Assembly: GCF_000524475.1 (NCBI RefSeq)
Contig: NZ_BAVQ01000080.1
Coordinates: forward strand, 124,001-188,000
DNA length: 64,000 nucleotides
Reading direction: 5' to 3'
Source of the DNA: Tomitella biformata AHU 1821
GTDB lineage: Bacteria > Actinomycetota > Actinomycetes > Mycobacteriales > Mycobacteriaceae
Position numbers and translations under genes: made by a program. Under the pieces are notes generated by a model. The model worked only from the letters and a program-made list of their open reading frames with translations, had not been told where the DNA came from and ran no database searches. Below, one piece after another: positions 1-13,952 of this stretch; position 1 is the stretch's first letter; every line of letters starts with the position of its first letter.

Positions 1-94
1 AACCTGTAAGCGGCACATTGAGGTCGGAGCGCACCAGAACGGTGCGCCCCGACACTCCGGCCGCCAGCAGGTCCTGCAGCGTCTGCACAGCCAT
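1..94 (-). CDS. pgk: phosphoglycerate kinase, N-terminal fragment (runs off the left edge)
   Basis: Only the first 31 codons are in the window. They begin [13 protein letters not shown] and continue through [11 protein letters not shown], the N-terminal nucleotide-fold strand of phosphoglycerate kinase with its substrate-contact motif (R/S)DxNVP. The enzyme makes ATP from 1,3-bisphosphoglycerate in glycolysis. It starts 22 bases after the gap stop codon, so the two enzymes are probably cotranscribed, as in other actinobacteria. Too short for the ORF-length criterion but the motif is clear. Confidence 0.9.
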   Translation of the reverse strand, partial: MAVQTLQDLLAAGVSGRTVLVRSDLNVPLTG

Positions 95-116
95 ATCTAT
101 TTCAGACCTGTCTTAC

Positions 117-1422
<1,306 letters not shown>

Positions 1423-2406
1423 TCATTCGTCGTCCAGTAGCTCGGCGGTGACCGCCGACTCCGTGTCCGGGATCCCCACCTGCTGGGCCTTGCGGTCCGC
1501 CATCGAGAGCAGGCGGCGGATCCGGCCGGCGACGGCGTCCTTAGTCATCTGCGGATCGGCCAGCTGGCCCAGCTCCTCGAGCGAGGCCTGCCTGTGCGCA
1601 ATCCGCAGCTCGCCCGCCGCGGCGAGGTGGTCCGGCACCTCCGGGCCGAGGATCTCGAGAGCCCGCCTGACCCGGGCGGCAGCGGCCACGGCGGCGCGTG
1701 CGGAGCGGCGCAGGTTCGCGTCGTCGAAGTTCGCGAGGCGATTCGCGGTGGCCCGCACCTCGCGCCGCAGACGGCGCTCCTCCCAGATCAGCCGCACATC
1801 TCGAGCCCCCATCCGCGTGAGCAGCTCCCCGATCGCCTCGCCGTCGCGGATCACGACCCGGTCCGCGCCCCGCACCTCGCGTGCCTTCGCTGCCACGCCG
1901 AGCCGGCGGGCAGCGCCGACGAGCGCCAGTGCGGCCTCTGGTCCGGGGCAGCTGATCTCCATTGCGGAGGAGCGACCGGGTTCGGTGAGCGAGCCGTGCG
2001 CAAGGAACGCCCCCCGCCACGCGGCCTCGGAGTCCATGATGCTGCCGCCCACCACCTGGGTCGGGAGTCCGCGCACGGGCCGGCCGCGGGCGTCGATCAA
2101 GCCCGTCTGGCGGGCGAGCGCCTCCCCGTCCTTGGCGACCCGCACAAGATAGCGCGCCTTCTTACGGAGTCCGCTGGCCCCGACGACATGGATCTCGCTG
2201 GGGTATCCGTAGAGCTCGTGGATCTCCTTGCGGAGCCGTCGGGCCGTGGCGCCCAAATCCACCTCAGCCTCCACAACGACTCGGCTGGCGACTATGTGGA
2301 GCCCACCCGCGAATCGCAGCAGCGCGGCGACCTCCGCGCGGCGCGCGCTGGTCTGGGTCACCACGAACCTGCTCAGCTCGTCCTTGACCTCGGCTGTCAA
2401 CGCCAC
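1423..2406 (-). CDS. whiA: DNA-binding protein WhiA
   Basis: WhiA family transcription factor, needed for sporulation septation in Streptomyces and linked to cell division in other Gram-positives. The 327-residue protein has the usual start [13 protein letters not shown]. Its N-terminal two thirds correspond to the LAGLIDADG-homing-endonuclease-like fold (no catalytic role in this family), and a C-terminal helix-turn-helix lies around residues 225-310 ([20 protein letters not shown]). It overlaps the end of yvcK by 10 bases and forms the usual rapZ-yvcK-whiA cluster downstream of uvrC. Confidence 0.96.
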   Translation of the reverse strand: MALTAEVKDELSRFVVTQTSARRAEVAALLRFAGGLHIVASRVVVEAEVDLGATARRLRKEIHELYGYPSEIHVVGASGLRKKARYLVRVAKDGEALARQTGLIDARGRPVRGLPTQVVGGSIMDSEAAWRGAFLAHGSLTEPGRSSAMEISCPGPEAALALVGAARRLGVAAKAREVRGADRVVIRDGEAIGELLTRMGARDVRLIWEERRLRREVRATANRLANFDDANLRRSARAAVAAAARVRRALEILGPEVPDHLAAAGELRIAHRQASLEELGQLADPQMTKDAVAGRIRRLLSMADRKAQQVGIPDTESAVTAELLDDE

Positions 2407-3452
2407 GTTTGTGAGTCCTCTCCATTGACGCCCCTGAGTGTCTCCCTCGCGGGCGATCCAGCGGCAAGCATATCCACGGGCGTGCGGGCCCCGCCCAACT
2501 TCGCGAGCACGGCCGCCAACTTCACGGGGTCGTGGATGCAGGTGCCGGCCACCGCGACGTCCGCGTATTCGACCCTGGCGCCGAAGCGCAGCGCCGCCCG
2601 CTCCACAGTGGCGCGCTCGCTGGCGGCGCCCACCGCGCCGGCGTCCACCACCACGGAGTCGACCGCAAAATCCGGCGCGTGCTGTGAGAGCACATGCAGG
2701 TGGCGTTCGGCGGAGAAGCCGGCCGTCTCCCCTGGCTCCGCCGCGAGATTCAGGACGAGGACCTTGTGGCCTGTCGCCGACTGCAGCGCCGTATACAGCT
2801 CCGGCACGAGCAGGTGCGGGATGACACTGGTGAACCAGGACCCCGGCCCCAACACCACCATGTCCGCCGCGTGCACTGCGGCCACCGCCTCGGCCGCGGC
2901 GGGCGGGTTCGCCGGCTCCAGACGCACCCGGCGGACCTGGCCCGGAGTCGTCGCGACGGCAACCTGGCCACGGATGCCCCGCACCACCCTGGGGTCCTGC
3001 TCGAGGCCCGCGACGTCAGCCTCGATAGTCAGCGGCACCCGCGACATCGGCAGCACCATCCCGGGCGCTCCGAGCAGGTTGCCGACCATGGCCAGGGCCT
3101 GCACGGGGTCGCCCACCACCTCGGTCAGCCCGGCCAAGATCAGGTTTCCCACGGAGTGCCCGGCCAGTGCGCCGGTGCCACCGAAGCGGTGTTGGAGGAC
3201 GTCGGCCCACACGCAATGCTCGGGGTCCTGAGCGGCCAACGCGACCAGCGCCATGCGGAGATCCCCGGGCGGGATGACGCCCAGTTCGGAACGCAGCCGG
3301 CCCGAGGAGCCCCCGTCGTCGCCGACTGTGACGATGGCCGTGACGGCGGGAGTCAGCTGGCGGACGGCGCTCAGGGTCGCGTACAGGCCGTGGCCGCCGC
3401 CCAGCGCGACAATCGCGGGCCCACTCCGCACCACCTCCGGGCCCGAGGTCAC
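2397..3452 (-). CDS. yvcK: gluconeogenesis factor YvcK/CofD family protein
   Basis: Member of the YvcK/GlmR/CuvA family, which binds UDP-GlcNAc and helps balance carbon flow into cell-wall precursors; in mycobacteria the orthologue supports growth and cell-wall integrity. Family motifs are in place: ALGGGHGLY near residue 17, [12 protein letters not shown] near 42, PPGDLR near 60, AGHSVGNL near 97 and [12 protein letters not shown] near 195. The 351-residue length is normal. It overlaps rapZ by 4 bases (ATGA) and whiA by 10 bases, so translation is probably coupled. Confidence 0.95.
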   Translation of the reverse strand: MTSGPEVVRSGPAIVALGGGHGLYATLSAVRQLTPAVTAIVTVGDDGGSSGRLRSELGVIPPGDLRMALVALAAQDPEHCVWADVLQHRFGGTGALAGHSVGNLILAGLTEVVGDPVQALAMVGNLLGAPGMVLPMSRVPLTIEADVAGLEQDPRVVRGIRGQVAVATTPGQVRRVRLEPANPPAAAEAVAAVHAADMVVLGPGSWFTSVIPHLLVPELYTALQSATGHKVLVLNLAAEPGETAGFSAERHLHVLSQHAPDFAVDSVVVDAGAVGAASERATVERAALRFGARVEYADVAVAGTCIHDPVKLAAVLAKLGGARTPVDMLAAGSPARETLRGVNGEDSQTWR

Positions 3453-4342
3453 TCGCGCCCCAGATCTCGGTGCACGACGCCGACCGACAGTGCCGGGTCC
3501 TCCGACAGCTGGCTCGCCAACGCCTCCGTCATCGCGACGCTGCGATGCTTGCCACCGGTGCAGCCGATCGCGAGGGTCACATACCGCTTGCCCTCCCGCA
3601 GATAGCCCCCGATGATGAGGCTGACCAACTGGCGGTAGCTGTCGAGGAACTGCTCCGCGCCGGGCTGGCCCAGCACATAGTCCCGCACCCCGGCGTCCTG
3701 CCCGGTGTGCTTCTGCAGCTCCGGCACCCAGTGCGGGTTCGGGAGAAAGCGCACGTCCGCGACCATGTCCGCATCGGTGGGCAGTCCGTATTTGAAGCCG
3801 AAGGACTGCACGGTCACCCGCACGGTGCCGGTGTCCGGGTCGCCGAATGCGTTCTCGATGCGCTCCCGCAGCCGCTGCACCGTCAACGAGGTGGTGTCGA
3901 TCACGAGGTCCGCGGCCTGCCGCAGCGGGGCCAGCATCTCGCGCTCCGCGGCGATGGCCTCCGACAGCGTGCCCTCCAGCTGGAGCGGATGTCCGCGCCG
4001 GACCTGTTCGAACCGGCGGACGAGCACATAGTCCGACGCGTCGAGGAAGAGCACCCGGGGCACGCCGCCGCGCTCGCGGATGGCCGCGGCCACCGAGGCG
4101 AGGTCCCCGCTGAACGTGCGGCTGCGCACGTCCACGACCACCGCGAGCCGATGGATCCGGGTGGCCTCCGCCAGGCCATAGTCCACAAGCGTCGGGACGA
4201 GCTGCGGGGGCAGGTTGTCCGCCACATACCAGCCCAGGTCCTCCAGCACCTTCGCGGCGGCGCTGCGGCCGGCGCCGGACTGGCCGGTCACCAATAACAC
4301 CTCGATGGCGGGCGCCTCGGCCCTATCCTGACTGACGTTCAC
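3449..4342 (-). CDS. rapZ: RNase adapter protein RapZ
   Basis: RapZ/YvcJ family P-loop protein. The Walker A motif GQSGAGRS lies at about residues 19-26, and the conserved C-terminal domain holds [13 protein letters not shown] near 265. In enterobacteria RapZ directs RNase E to small RNAs controlling GlmS; in Gram-positive bacteria the protein binds and hydrolyses nucleotides and its RNA role is less clear. The 297-residue length is normal. It overlaps uvrC and yvcK by 4 bases each. The operon suggests a link to cell-wall amino-sugar supply. Confidence 0.95.
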   Translation of the reverse strand: MNVSQDRAEAPAIEVLLVTGQSGAGRSAAAKVLEDLGWYVADNLPPQLVPTLVDYGLAEATRIHRLAVVVDVRSRTFSGDLASVAAAIRERGGVPRVLFLDASDYVLVRRFEQVRRGHPLQLEGTLSEAIAAEREMLAPLRQAADLVIDTTSLTVQRLRERIENAFGDPDTGTVRVTVQSFGFKYGLPTDADMVADVRFLPNPHWVPELQKHTGQDAGVRDYVLGQPGAEQFLDSYRQLVSLIIGGYLREGKRYVTLAIGCTGGKHRSVAMTEALASQLSEDPALSVGVVHRDLGRE

Positions 4343-6387
4343 TGTGGTGTCTCACCTGTCTGTTCGGTAATGGGTTGCGCAAGGCTCTCCAAAATCGACC
4401 GGGCAGTCATCTCCCCAATGCCCGGCACCTCGGTCATCTCACTGACGCTAGCCTGCCGCAACCGGGCCAGCGACCCGAAGTGCTTGACCAGCGCGGTCCG
4501 GCGCACCTCGCCCAAGCCCGGGATGCCGTCCAACGCGGAGGCGGTCATCCGGCGTGAGCGCTTGCTGCGGTGGAACGTGATCGCGAACCGGTGCGCCTCG
4601 TCGCGGACCCGCTGCAGCAGATACAGCGCATCGCTGTTGCGGGGCAGGATCACCGGGTCTTCCTCCCCGGGGACCCACACCTCCTCCAGCCGCTTCGCCA
4701 GGCCGATCACCGCGACATCCGTGATCCCCAGGTCGGCCAGCACCGCCGAGGCGGCGGCGACCTGCGGGGCGCCGCCGTCGACGATGTAGAGGTTCGGCGG
4801 GTAGGCGAACCTGCGCGGCCGGCCGGTCGCGGGATCGATCCCGGCCTCCGGCGCGAGGTCGCCGCCGTCCCCGGCCAGCGCGTCCAACTCCTCGGGTGTG
4901 GGCGGCTTGGCCTGCACCCCGCTCGCCTGTAGCGCCTCGACGCTGGCCTTGTGGCGCAGGAAGCGACGGCGGGTGACCTCGGCGATGCTCGCCACGTCGT
5001 CGGAGTGCCCGTCCCCCGCGGCCTCCTTGATGGCGAAGTGCCGATAGTCCGACTTGCGAGCGAGGCCGTCCTCGAAGACCACCAGAGACGCCACCACGTC
5101 GGTGCCCTGGATGTGGCTGATATCCACGCACTCGATCCGCAGCGGCGCGGTGTCCAGGCCCAACATGTCTTGGATACCCTGCAGTGCCACGCTGCGCGTG
5201 GTGAGGTCCCCGGCCCGCTTGAGCTTGTGCAATTGCAGCGACTGCACGGCGTTGCGGTGCACCGTCTCGGCGAGATCCTTCTTGTCGCCGCGCTGGGGCG
5301 TGCGGACGCTCACCGCGCTGCCCCGCAGGGCCGACAGCCACTTCTGCAACTCAGGGGCGTTCGCGGGCATCGCCGGCACCAGCACCTCACGCGGCACCGC
5401 GGTCGCCGTCGCCTCCTCCGCGGCGGCGCCCGCACGCTCCGCCAGGTCGATCTCGCCGCCATAGAACTGGGTCAGGAACTGCTCCACCAGGTCCGGCAGC
5501 TCGGCCGCCTCCACCCTCTCGACCACCCAGCCGCGCTGGCCGCGCACCCGGCCGCCGCGCACGTGGAAGATCTGCACCGCCACCTCGAGGTCGTCAAACT
5601 CGATGGCGACGACGTCCGCGTCGGTGCCGTCCCCCAGCACCACGGACTGCTTCTCGAGGGCCTTCCGCAGCGCGGACAGGTCATCCCGCAGCCGCGCGGC
5701 GCGCTCGAAGTCGAGCTCCGCGGACGCGTCGAGCATCTTGCGCTCGACGTCCCGGATCAGCTTGTCGGTGCGGCCGGCGAGAAAGTCGCAAAAGTCGTCC
5801 ACGATGTCGCGGTGCTCCGCGGCGCTGACGCGGCCGACGCACGGCGCCGAGCACTTCCCGATATACCCGAGCAGACAGGGCCGGCCCAGCTGCTGGTGGC
5901 GTTTGAACACCCCGGACGAGCAGGTTCGGGCCGGGAACACGCGGAGGAGCTGGTCGAGGGTGTCGCGGATGGCCCAGGCGTGCGAGTACGGGCCGAAGTA
6001 GCGGACACCCTTGCGCCGGGGTCCGCGGTAGACGAACAGTCGCGGGTACTCCTCGCCGATGCTGACGGCGAGCACCGGATAGGTTTTGTCGTCGCGGTAG
6101 CGGACGTTGAACCGCGGGTCGAACTCCTTGATCCAGCTGTACTCGAGCTGCAGCGCCTCGACCTCGGTGCCGACCACCGTCCACTCCACGGAGCTCGCGG
6201 TGGTGACCATCTGCTGCGTGCGGGTGTGCAGCGACCCGAGGTCCGCGAAATAGGAGTTCAGCCGGCTGCGGAGATTCTTGGCCTTGCCGACGTAGATGAC
6301 GCGCCCGTGCGGGTCGCGGAATTTATATACCCCGGGGTCGGTCGGAATCGATCCCGGGGCAGGGCGGTACGACGCTGGATCTGACAC
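4339..6387 (-). CDS. uvrC: excinuclease ABC subunit UvrC
   Basis: Makes both incisions flanking bulky DNA lesions in nucleotide excision repair, acting with UvrA and UvrB. The 682-residue protein starts with a GIY-YIG nuclease domain (GVYKF...[14 protein letters not shown], about residues 19-43) and has a UVR motif near 210-245 ([14 protein letters not shown]). An RNase H-like endonuclease domain follows ([17 protein letters not shown] near 415), then two C-terminal helix-hairpin-helix motifs ([24 protein letters not shown]). The GTG start was chosen because the family consensus [13 protein letters not shown] follows closely. It leads the rapZ-yvcK-whiA operon. Confidence 0.97.
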   Translation of the reverse strand: MSDPASYRPAPGSIPTDPGVYKFRDPHGRVIYVGKAKNLRSRLNSYFADLGSLHTRTQQMVTTASSVEWTVVGTEVEALQLEYSWIKEFDPRFNVRYRDDKTYPVLAVSIGEEYPRLFVYRGPRRKGVRYFGPYSHAWAIRDTLDQLLRVFPARTCSSGVFKRHQQLGRPCLLGYIGKCSAPCVGRVSAAEHRDIVDDFCDFLAGRTDKLIRDVERKMLDASAELDFERAARLRDDLSALRKALEKQSVVLGDGTDADVVAIEFDDLEVAVQIFHVRGGRVRGQRGWVVERVEAAELPDLVEQFLTQFYGGEIDLAERAGAAAEEATATAVPREVLVPAMPANAPELQKWLSALRGSAVSVRTPQRGDKKDLAETVHRNAVQSLQLHKLKRAGDLTTRSVALQGIQDMLGLDTAPLRIECVDISHIQGTDVVASLVVFEDGLARKSDYRHFAIKEAAGDGHSDDVASIAEVTRRRFLRHKASVEALQASGVQAKPPTPEELDALAGDGGDLAPEAGIDPATGRPRRFAYPPNLYIVDGGAPQVAAASAVLADLGITDVAVIGLAKRLEEVWVPGEEDPVILPRNSDALYLLQRVRDEAHRFAITFHRSKRSRRMTASALDGIPGLGEVRRTALVKHFGSLARLRQASVSEMTEVPGIGEMTARSILESLAQPITEQTGETPQ

Positions 6388-6474
6388 CCGTCCAGGCTAT
6401 CGACCGCCGGGAACCGGGCCGCGCCCAGCCTGCCAGCGGGTGCCGACAGGCTGGGGTGGCGACTCGGGCTGGGG

Positions 6475-8698
<2,224 letters not shown>

Positions 8699-8741
8699 GA
8701 CGTGCTCATCGCTCCCATGGGTACTGTAAGGATCCAGGACG

Positions 8742-8797
8742 GCCCCCGTGCGTTCTCGGGGGCTCCGGCTTTAAGGGTGTGCTCTAGCTTTTAGAGC
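8742..8797 (-). promoter_or_regulatory. two hairpins in the ribC-ribBA spacer
   Basis: Within the 122-base spacer, GCTCTA/TAGAGC (8781-8797, 5-base loop) and GCCCCCG/CGGGGGC (8742-8763, 8-base loop) are perfect inverted repeats in tandem. Neither is followed by a T-run, so they are not typical terminators. They could set relative expression or mRNA processing between ribC and ribBA. The spacer does not match the FMN riboswitch core. Confidence 0.4.
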
Positions 8798-8820
8798 GGG
8801 CTCTGCCTAGAGGGTATTCC

Positions 8821-9465
8821 CTAGGCGACTGTGGGGTTCGATCCGGTGCTCAGCAGCCGCTCCACATATTTGGCGATGATGTCCACCTCGAGGTTGACCC
8901 GGGTGCCCACGACCGCCCCGCCAAGGGTGGTCGCCGCGAGGGTGGTGGGGATCAGCGAGATCTCGAAGTGCTGGTCCCCGCCGTCCTTTTCCGCCCTGTT
9001 CTCCGCCATGCCCAGTGCGCTCACTGTCAGCGACACGCCGTCGACGGTGATCGAGCCCTTCTCCACCACGTAGCGAGCAATCTGCGCCGGCAGGGAGATC
9101 CGCACCACCTCCCAGTTCTCGGACGGGGTGCGGGTGAGCACGACGCCAACGTCGTCGACGTGCCCCTGCACGATGTGGCCGCCAAGGCGGCTGTTCACCG
9201 CGGCCGCCCGCTCGAGGTTGACCGCGCTGCCCACGTCGAGCCCGCCGAGGCTGGAACGGGAGAGGGTCTCATGCATCACGTCGGCAGTGAAGGATCCATC
9301 GGCGAGCAGATCGACCACCGTCAGACACACCCCGTTGACCGCGATCGAGTCCCCATGTCCCGCATCACTCGTCACCAGCGGGCCGCGGACTGTGAACCGT
9401 GCGGAGTCCGCCAGGTCCTCCTTGCCGGTGACCTCGCCCAACTCCTCGACTATTCCTGTGAACAC
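8821..9465 (-). CDS. ribC: riboflavin synthase, alpha chain
   Basis: Dismutates two molecules of 6,7-dimethyl-8-ribityllumazine to riboflavin and the pyrimidine precursor. The 214-residue protein shows the internally duplicated lumazine-binding barrel: the first copy starts MFTGIVEELGEV and contains GDSIAVNGVCLTV, the second contains GHIVQGHVDDVGVV and KGSITVDGVSLTV. Also called ribE in other nomenclatures. It lies 53 bases after ribD and before ribBA, in the classic actinobacterial ribD-ribC-ribBA-ribH order. Confidence 0.97.
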   Translation of the reverse strand: MFTGIVEELGEVTGKEDLADSARFTVRGPLVTSDAGHGDSIAVNGVCLTVVDLLADGSFTADVMHETLSRSSLGGLDVGSAVNLERAAAVNSRLGGHIVQGHVDDVGVVLTRTPSENWEVVRISLPAQIARYVVEKGSITVDGVSLTVSALGMAENRAEKDGGDQHFEISLIPTTLAATTLGGAVVGTRVNLEVDIIAKYVERLLSTGSNPTVA

Positions 9466-9518
9466 TGGCTGTTCTCCCTGTCTGTCTTCAGCTCATCTGC
9501 ACTCATCAGCGTGCCTGT

Positions 9519-10547
9519 CTACTCGGGGCTGGCGATCAGTCGCTCGAAGACCATCAAGACATCTGGACCGAGGACCTCGATCGACTTCCGGCGCCAGCGC
9601 AGCGCCTCACCAATTGTGCCGACCCCGGCCGCCTCGATCGCGGTCTTGCCCGCGCCGAGGATCACCGGCGCCTGATACATCTGTACCCGATCCACCAGGC
9701 CCGCTGCTAAAAAGCGTCCGGCCAGCAGTGGTCCGCCCTCCACCTGCACGTCACAAGCCCGGTCCGCGATGGTGGCGAGTACCTCCGCCAGATCGTGGGA
9801 GCGCACGTGCAACATCTCGGCGGCCCCGTCCCGCACCTGCGCAGCACGCGGAATCTCCCGCTGCCCGACGACCACTCGGAGCGGTTGGTGTGCGCGCAGG
9901 CTGCCGTCGGGGTGGCGCGCGGTCAGCGACGGGTTGTCCGCCAGCACCGTCCCCGTGCCGATGACAATCGCGTCGATCTTCGCGCGCTCCTCGTGCACCC
10001 GCGCTCGCGCTGCCTGGCCGGTGATCCACTGGCTGGTGCCGTCGGCGGCGGCGGCACGGCCATCCAGACTCGCGGCGAACTTCAGAGTCACGCGGGGGCG
10101 GCCATTGCGCTGTCGGAACAGCCACGCGCCGAGCGGGCCCGTCTCCGCCTCGTCGGCCAGCAGTCCCCCGCTCACCGCGATTCCGGCCGCACGCAGACTG
10201 TCCGCGCCGCCGGCCGCTGTCGGGTTGGGGTCCGCCACCGCGAAGTGCACCGCGGCGACGCCGGCCGCCGCCAATGCCGTCGCGCAGGGGCCCGTCCGGC
10301 CCTGGTGCGCGCACGGCTCCAGGGTGACGACAGCGGTCCCGCCGCGTGCGGCGATGCCAGCCTGGCGCAGGGCGACAACCTCCGCGTGTGGTCCGCCGGG
10401 CGGCGTCGTCGCGCCAATGCCGACCTGTCGGCCCTGTGCGTCCAAGATCACCGCGCCGACGGCCGGGTTGGGACTCGTGAGCCCGCGCGCGGTGTCCGAG
10501 TGCGCGATCGCCAGCCGCATCGCGGCCTCAATCGTCAGGAGAGCCAT
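9519..10547 (-). CDS. ribD: bifunctional pyrimidine deaminase / reductase RibD
   Basis: Deaminates and then reduces the GTP-derived pyrimidine, steps two and three of riboflavin synthesis. The N-terminal deaminase domain has the zinc site PHAEVVAL and EPCAHQGRTGPC (about residues 53-91). The reductase domain starts near 145 (RPRVTLKFAASLDGR) and ends with the NADPH-type segment VEGGPLLAGRFL. The 342-residue length is normal for the fused enzyme (also called ribG). It begins 3 bases after the rpe stop, so the rpe and rib genes probably share a transcript. Confidence 0.96.
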   Translation of the reverse strand: MALLTIEAAMRLAIAHSDTARGLTSPNPAVGAVILDAQGRQVGIGATTPPGGPHAEVVALRQAGIAARGGTAVVTLEPCAHQGRTGPCATALAAAGVAAVHFAVADPNPTAAGGADSLRAAGIAVSGGLLADEAETGPLGAWLFRQRNGRPRVTLKFAASLDGRAAAADGTSQWITGQAARARVHEERAKIDAIVIGTGTVLADNPSLTARHPDGSLRAHQPLRVVVGQREIPRAAQVRDGAAEMLHVRSHDLAEVLATIADRACDVQVEGGPLLAGRFLAAGLVDRVQMYQAPVILGAGKTAIEAAGVGTIGEALRWRRKSIEVLGPDVLMVFERLIASPE

Positions 10548-10550
10548 GTC

Positions 10551-11258
10551 CTAGTGCGGCAGGTGCAGGTGGGGCGATGCCGTCGCGGCCTTCTCACGCA
10601 GCGCGCGCACCGCCCCCGCGGGGTCGTGCGCCCCGTAGACCGCGGAGCCGGCCACGAAGCAGTCGACCCCGGCCGCCGCGGCCTGTTCGATCGTGTCCAT
10701 GCTGATCCCGCCGTCGATCTCGACCAGCAGGGTCAGCTCCCCCGAGTCCACGAGGCGGCGGACTGTCGCGGCCTTGTGCAGCACGTCCGCGATAAAGGAC
10801 TGGCCCCCGAAGCCGGGCTCCACGCTCATCACCAGCAGGGTGTCGAAGTCCTTCAGGATCTCCAGGTAGTCCTCGATGTCCGTTCCCGGCTTGACCGCCA
10901 GGCCCGCCTTCGCCCCGGCCGCGCGGATATCCCTAGCGACCGCCGACGGATTGTCTGTCGCCTCCGCGTGGATCGTCACGTTGTGCGCGCCGGCCTCTGC
11001 GTACGGCGGCGCCCAGCGGCCCGGATCCGCAATCATCAGGTGGCAGTCCAGTGGGATGTCAGTGGCCTTGAGCAGGCTCTCGACGATGGGCAGGCCGAGC
11101 GTGAGGTTCGGCACGAAGTGCGCGTCCATCACGTCCACATGCAGCCAGTCCGCACCGCCGTCACCGGCCACGATGGCGGCCTCATCCGCCAAGCGCGCGA
11201 AGTCCGCGGAGAGGATCGAAGGGGCAATCATCGGCTGGGTCAGACGCGTGCGGGCCAT
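10551..11258 (-). CDS. rpe: ribulose-phosphate 3-epimerase
   Basis: Interconverts ribulose 5-phosphate and xylulose 5-phosphate in the pentose phosphate pathway, and so feeds RibBA substrate supply. I place the start at the ATG giving [20 protein letters not shown] (235 residues); the open frame extends further into rsmB but that part is shadow. An internal ATG at 11231 ([11 protein letters not shown]) is an equally usual family start. Motifs: [26 protein letters not shown] (metal and catalytic Asp), [19 protein letters not shown] and EIDGGIS. No strong ribosome-binding site is seen for either start. Confidence 0.96.
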   Translation of the reverse strand: MARTRLTQPMIAPSILSADFARLADEAAIVAGDGGADWLHVDVMDAHFVPNLTLGLPIVESLLKATDIPLDCHLMIADPGRWAPPYAEAGAHNVTIHAEATDNPSAVARDIRAAGAKAGLAVKPGTDIEDYLEILKDFDTLLVMSVEPGFGGQSFIADVLHKAATVRRLVDSGELTLLVEIDGGISMDTIEQAAAAGVDCFVAGSAVYGAHDPAGAVRALREKAATASPHLHLPH

Positions 11259-11335
11259 GCCGGACAGTCTAGGCAAGGACCGCCCCGATGCCCCAAACGG
11301 GACGAGGCGGTCCAGTGCTCTAGTCTCCCCACGGC

Positions 11336-12868
11336 CTACTTGCGCAGCGCGGCGATGAACATCGCGTCGGTCCCGTGCCGGTGCGGCCAGAGCTGCACGT
11401 GCGGGCCGTCGCCGAGCTGCGGCATCGCCGGCACCAGGTCGCGAGAGTCGAGCTGGGTGAGGCCGAAACGCCGCACGGCGTCGGCCACGATCCCCACCGT
11501 CTCGGCGATGTGCGGGGAGCAGGTCGAGTACACGATGACGCCGCCCTCGCGCGTCAGCTCCACTGCCGCGGCGAGCAGCTGGCGCTGCAACGTCACCAGC
11601 TCGTTGACGTCCGACGGCTGCCGGCGCCAGCGGGCCTCGGGCCGACGGCGCAGCGCGCCCAGCCCCGTGCACGGCGCGTCGACGAGGACCCGGTCGTAGC
11701 CCGCCTCGAGTCCGGTTTCCCTGCCATCGACCACATGCACCGTCACGGGCAGCTCCCGCACGGCCTTGCGGACGAGCTCCGCCCGATGCTCCTGGGGCTC
11801 GACGGCGTCCAGCGTGGCGCCGTCGATCGCGGCGATCGCCCCGAGCAGCGCGGCCTTGCCGCCGGGTCCGGCGCACAGGTCCAGCCACCGACCGCCGTCG
11901 TCCCCGACCAGCTCCGCCTCCGCGACGGCCCGGGCCACGATCTGGCTGCCCTCGTCTTGAACTCCGGCCAATCCGTCACGCACCGGCTCCAACTTGCCCG
12001 GATCCCCGCCCTCCAGGTACACGGCGTAGGGCGAGTACTTGCCCTCCTCCCCTCCGGTGACCAGGGCCAGCTCCTCTGCGGTGATCACGCCGGGCCGCGC
12101 CACGAGGTGGACCTGGGGGCTGACGTTGTCCGCGGCCAACGCGTCGGCCAGCTCGCCGGCGTCCGCACCCAGCGCATCGGTGAACGCACGTGCGATCCAC
12201 ACGGGATGGTTATGCCGGAACGCCAAGTGGCCCAAGGCATCCTGGTCGGCGGGCGGCGCCAGGCGGGTGATCCACTCAGCCTCCTCGCGCTCCGAGGCCC
12301 GGCGCAGCACCGCGTTCACGAAGCCCGCGGCGCCCTTGCCTTGTTCGTCGGTGACCAGGTCCACGGTGGTCGAGAGCGCGGCGTGCGCGGCAACGCGCGT
12401 GCGCAGGAGCTGATAGACACCGAGCCGGAGCGAATCCAGCAGCAGCGGGTCGATTTCCTCCAGCGGCCGGCCCGCGCAGTCCGCAATGACCGCGTCGAGC
12501 AGGCCGCGGGTGCGGCAGGCGCCATAGGTCAGCTCGGTCGCCAGCGCGGCGTCCCGGCCCTCTAGACGGCGGTCACGCAGCATCTTGGGCAGCACCAGGT
12601 TGGCGTACGCATCGCGCTCCCGCACGGCCCGCAGCACGTCGCGCACGACGGCGCGCACCGGATCGACGCTGACCCGCTGGCCGCTCGCGCGACGCTCACC
12701 ACCCTGTTTGGCGCCGGGCTTCTCGCTGCCGGGCTTCTGGGTGCCGGGCTTCTGGGTTCTGGGCTTCTGGGTGCCGCCAGTCTTGCCCGGCCCCTGCCGG
12801 TTCGGCCGACCGCCGCGCTGGCCCTGCCCGGAGCTGCCCTGCCCGGAATTGTCCTGTGGAGTACTCAC
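11336..12868 (-). CDS. rsmB: 16S rRNA m5C967-type methyltransferase RsmB (Fmu/Sun)
   Basis: SAM-dependent rRNA cytosine-5 methyltransferase. After a low-complexity N-terminal tail of about 65 residues comes the NusB-like RNA-binding domain (about 70-205). The Rossmann methyltransferase has [13 protein letters not shown] (SAM site), [19 protein letters not shown] and [10 protein letters not shown] with the two catalytic cysteines. The 510 residues exceed the usual 430-450 because of the tail, which contains a repeated KPG(T/S)(Q/E) pentapeptide. It overlaps fmt by 4 bases, the common fmt-rsmB pair. Confidence 0.95.
   Translation of the reverse strand: MSTPQDNSGQGSSGQGQRGGRPNRQGPGKTGGTQKPRTQKPGTQKPGSEKPGAKQGGERRASGQRVSVDPVRAVVRDVLRAVRERDAYANLVLPKMLRDRRLEGRDAALATELTYGACRTRGLLDAVIADCAGRPLEEIDPLLLDSLRLGVYQLLRTRVAAHAALSTTVDLVTDEQGKGAAGFVNAVLRRASEREEAEWITRLAPPADQDALGHLAFRHNHPVWIARAFTDALGADAGELADALAADNVSPQVHLVARPGVITAEELALVTGGEEGKYSPYAVYLEGGDPGKLEPVRDGLAGVQDEGSQIVARAVAEAELVGDDGGRWLDLCAGPGGKAALLGAIAAIDGATLDAVEPQEHRAELVRKAVRELPVTVHVVDGRETGLEAGYDRVLVDAPCTGLGALRRRPEARWRRQPSDVNELVTLQRQLLAAAVELTREGGVIVYSTCSPHIAETVGIVADAVRRFGLTQLDSRDLVPAMPQLGDGPHVQLWPHRHGTDAMFIAALRK
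12713..12772 (-). repeat. four 15-bp tandem repeats inside rsmB
   Basis: Four consecutive 15-base units (12713-12727, 12728-12742, 12743-12757, 12758-12772) differ at only a few positions; units two and three are identical. They encode pentapeptides [15 protein letters not shown] and SEKPG in the basic N-terminal tail of RsmB. Being multiples of three, copy-number changes would keep the frame. Confidence 0.9.
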
Positions 12869-13791
12869 AGCGCCCTCGCTTCATTGGTCAAACGTGCCCC
12901 GCGCGCCCAGTCGGCGGCGGGCATCGGCTTCTTGCCGGGGGGTTGAACATCGCCTAGACGCACCGTGACGCTGGCGGTGCCAACGTGCACCGCGCGCTTA
13001 CTCACCTCTATCTGACCTGGGTCGAGAGTGATCTCCGGATCAATCTGAACTGGTCCGAGCTTGACGCGGACATCGTCGATCATCGTCCACGCGCCGGGCT
13101 CCGGGGTGACCGCCCGAATGTGGCGGTGCACCGCCAGTGCCGGGACCGTCCAGCGCACACGCGCCGCGTCGACCGTGATCTTCTCCGCGTAGGAGACACC
13201 ATCGGCCGACTGGGGCACGGCGTTGAGAGCCCCGTCCTCGATGCCGTCCATCGTCGATGCCAGCAGGAGCGCACCCGACTCCGCGAGCCGCGCCAGCAGG
13301 TCGCCCGAAGTGTCGGTGTCCTGGATACGCTCGGTGACCAGGCCGAACACCGGCCCGGTGTCGAGGGCCCGCTCAATCTGGAAGGTGGCCGCGCCCGTCA
13401 TCTCATCGCCCGCGCGGATGGCCGCCTGCACGGGTGCCGCGCCGCGCCAGGCGGGCAGCAGCGAGAAGTGCAGGTTGACCCAGCCGAACCGCGGGATGTC
13501 CAGGACCTCTTGGGGCAGCAGGTTGCCGTAGGCCACCACCGGGGCGCAGTCCGGTTCCAGCTCACGCAGCCGCGCGGTGAAGTCTGGATCGTCGGCGCGC
13601 GCAGGAGTGAGGACCTCGATGCCGTGCGCGTCCGCCAGCTCCGCGACCGGGGACCGATTGACGCGTCGCCCCCGGCCGGAGACCGCGTCGGGCCGCGTCA
13701 CCACAGCCACCACCTCGTGGCGAGGGGAGTTGATGAGGCCGAGCAGAGACGGCAGCGCCGGCTCTGGTGTCCCCGCGAAAATCAGTCGCAC
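12865..13791 (-). CDS. fmt: methionyl-tRNA formyltransferase
   Basis: Formylates initiator Met-tRNA with 10-formyltetrahydrofolate for translation initiation. I use the GTG at 13791 (product begins [16 protein letters not shown], 308 residues) because it is preceded by GGAAGGA at a good distance and matches the family start; the open frame continues 22 codons upstream without homology. The catalytic core includes [17 protein letters not shown] (Asn and His of the active site) and GATTFQ-like GAATFQIER. The C-terminal tRNA-binding barrel begins near [14 protein letters not shown]. It overlaps rsmB by 4 bases. Confidence 0.97.
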   Translation of the reverse strand: MRLIFAGTPEPALPSLLGLINSPRHEVVAVVTRPDAVSGRGRRVNRSPVAELADAHGIEVLTPARADDPDFTARLRELEPDCAPVVAYGNLLPQEVLDIPRFGWVNLHFSLLPAWRGAAPVQAAIRAGDEMTGAATFQIERALDTGPVFGLVTERIQDTDTSGDLLARLAESGALLLASTMDGIEDGALNAVPQSADGVSYAEKITVDAARVRWTVPALAVHRHIRAVTPEPGAWTMIDDVRVKLGPVQIDPEITLDPGQIEVSKRAVHVGTASVTVRLGDVQPPGKKPMPAADWARGARLTNEARAL

Positions 13792-13952
13792 GTTCAGCAA
13801 TCCTTCCGGTGGGCCAGGCCCAGCTCGCCGGGGTGACGAACGGGTATGCCACCGCACAGCTTAGAGTCCTGCCGGGCCGCCCCCGACTACCGCAGCCGAC
13901 CAGTGGCGATGAAGGTCACAGCCGCTGTCGCCCACGAGCACCGAGCGGGCGC

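Noticed and set aside
10551-11888. 445-residue reading of rpe extended into rsmB
   Set aside because: The first 210 codons overlap conserved rsmB sequence in another frame and look random; the rpe family starts at [14 protein letters not shown] or MIAPS.
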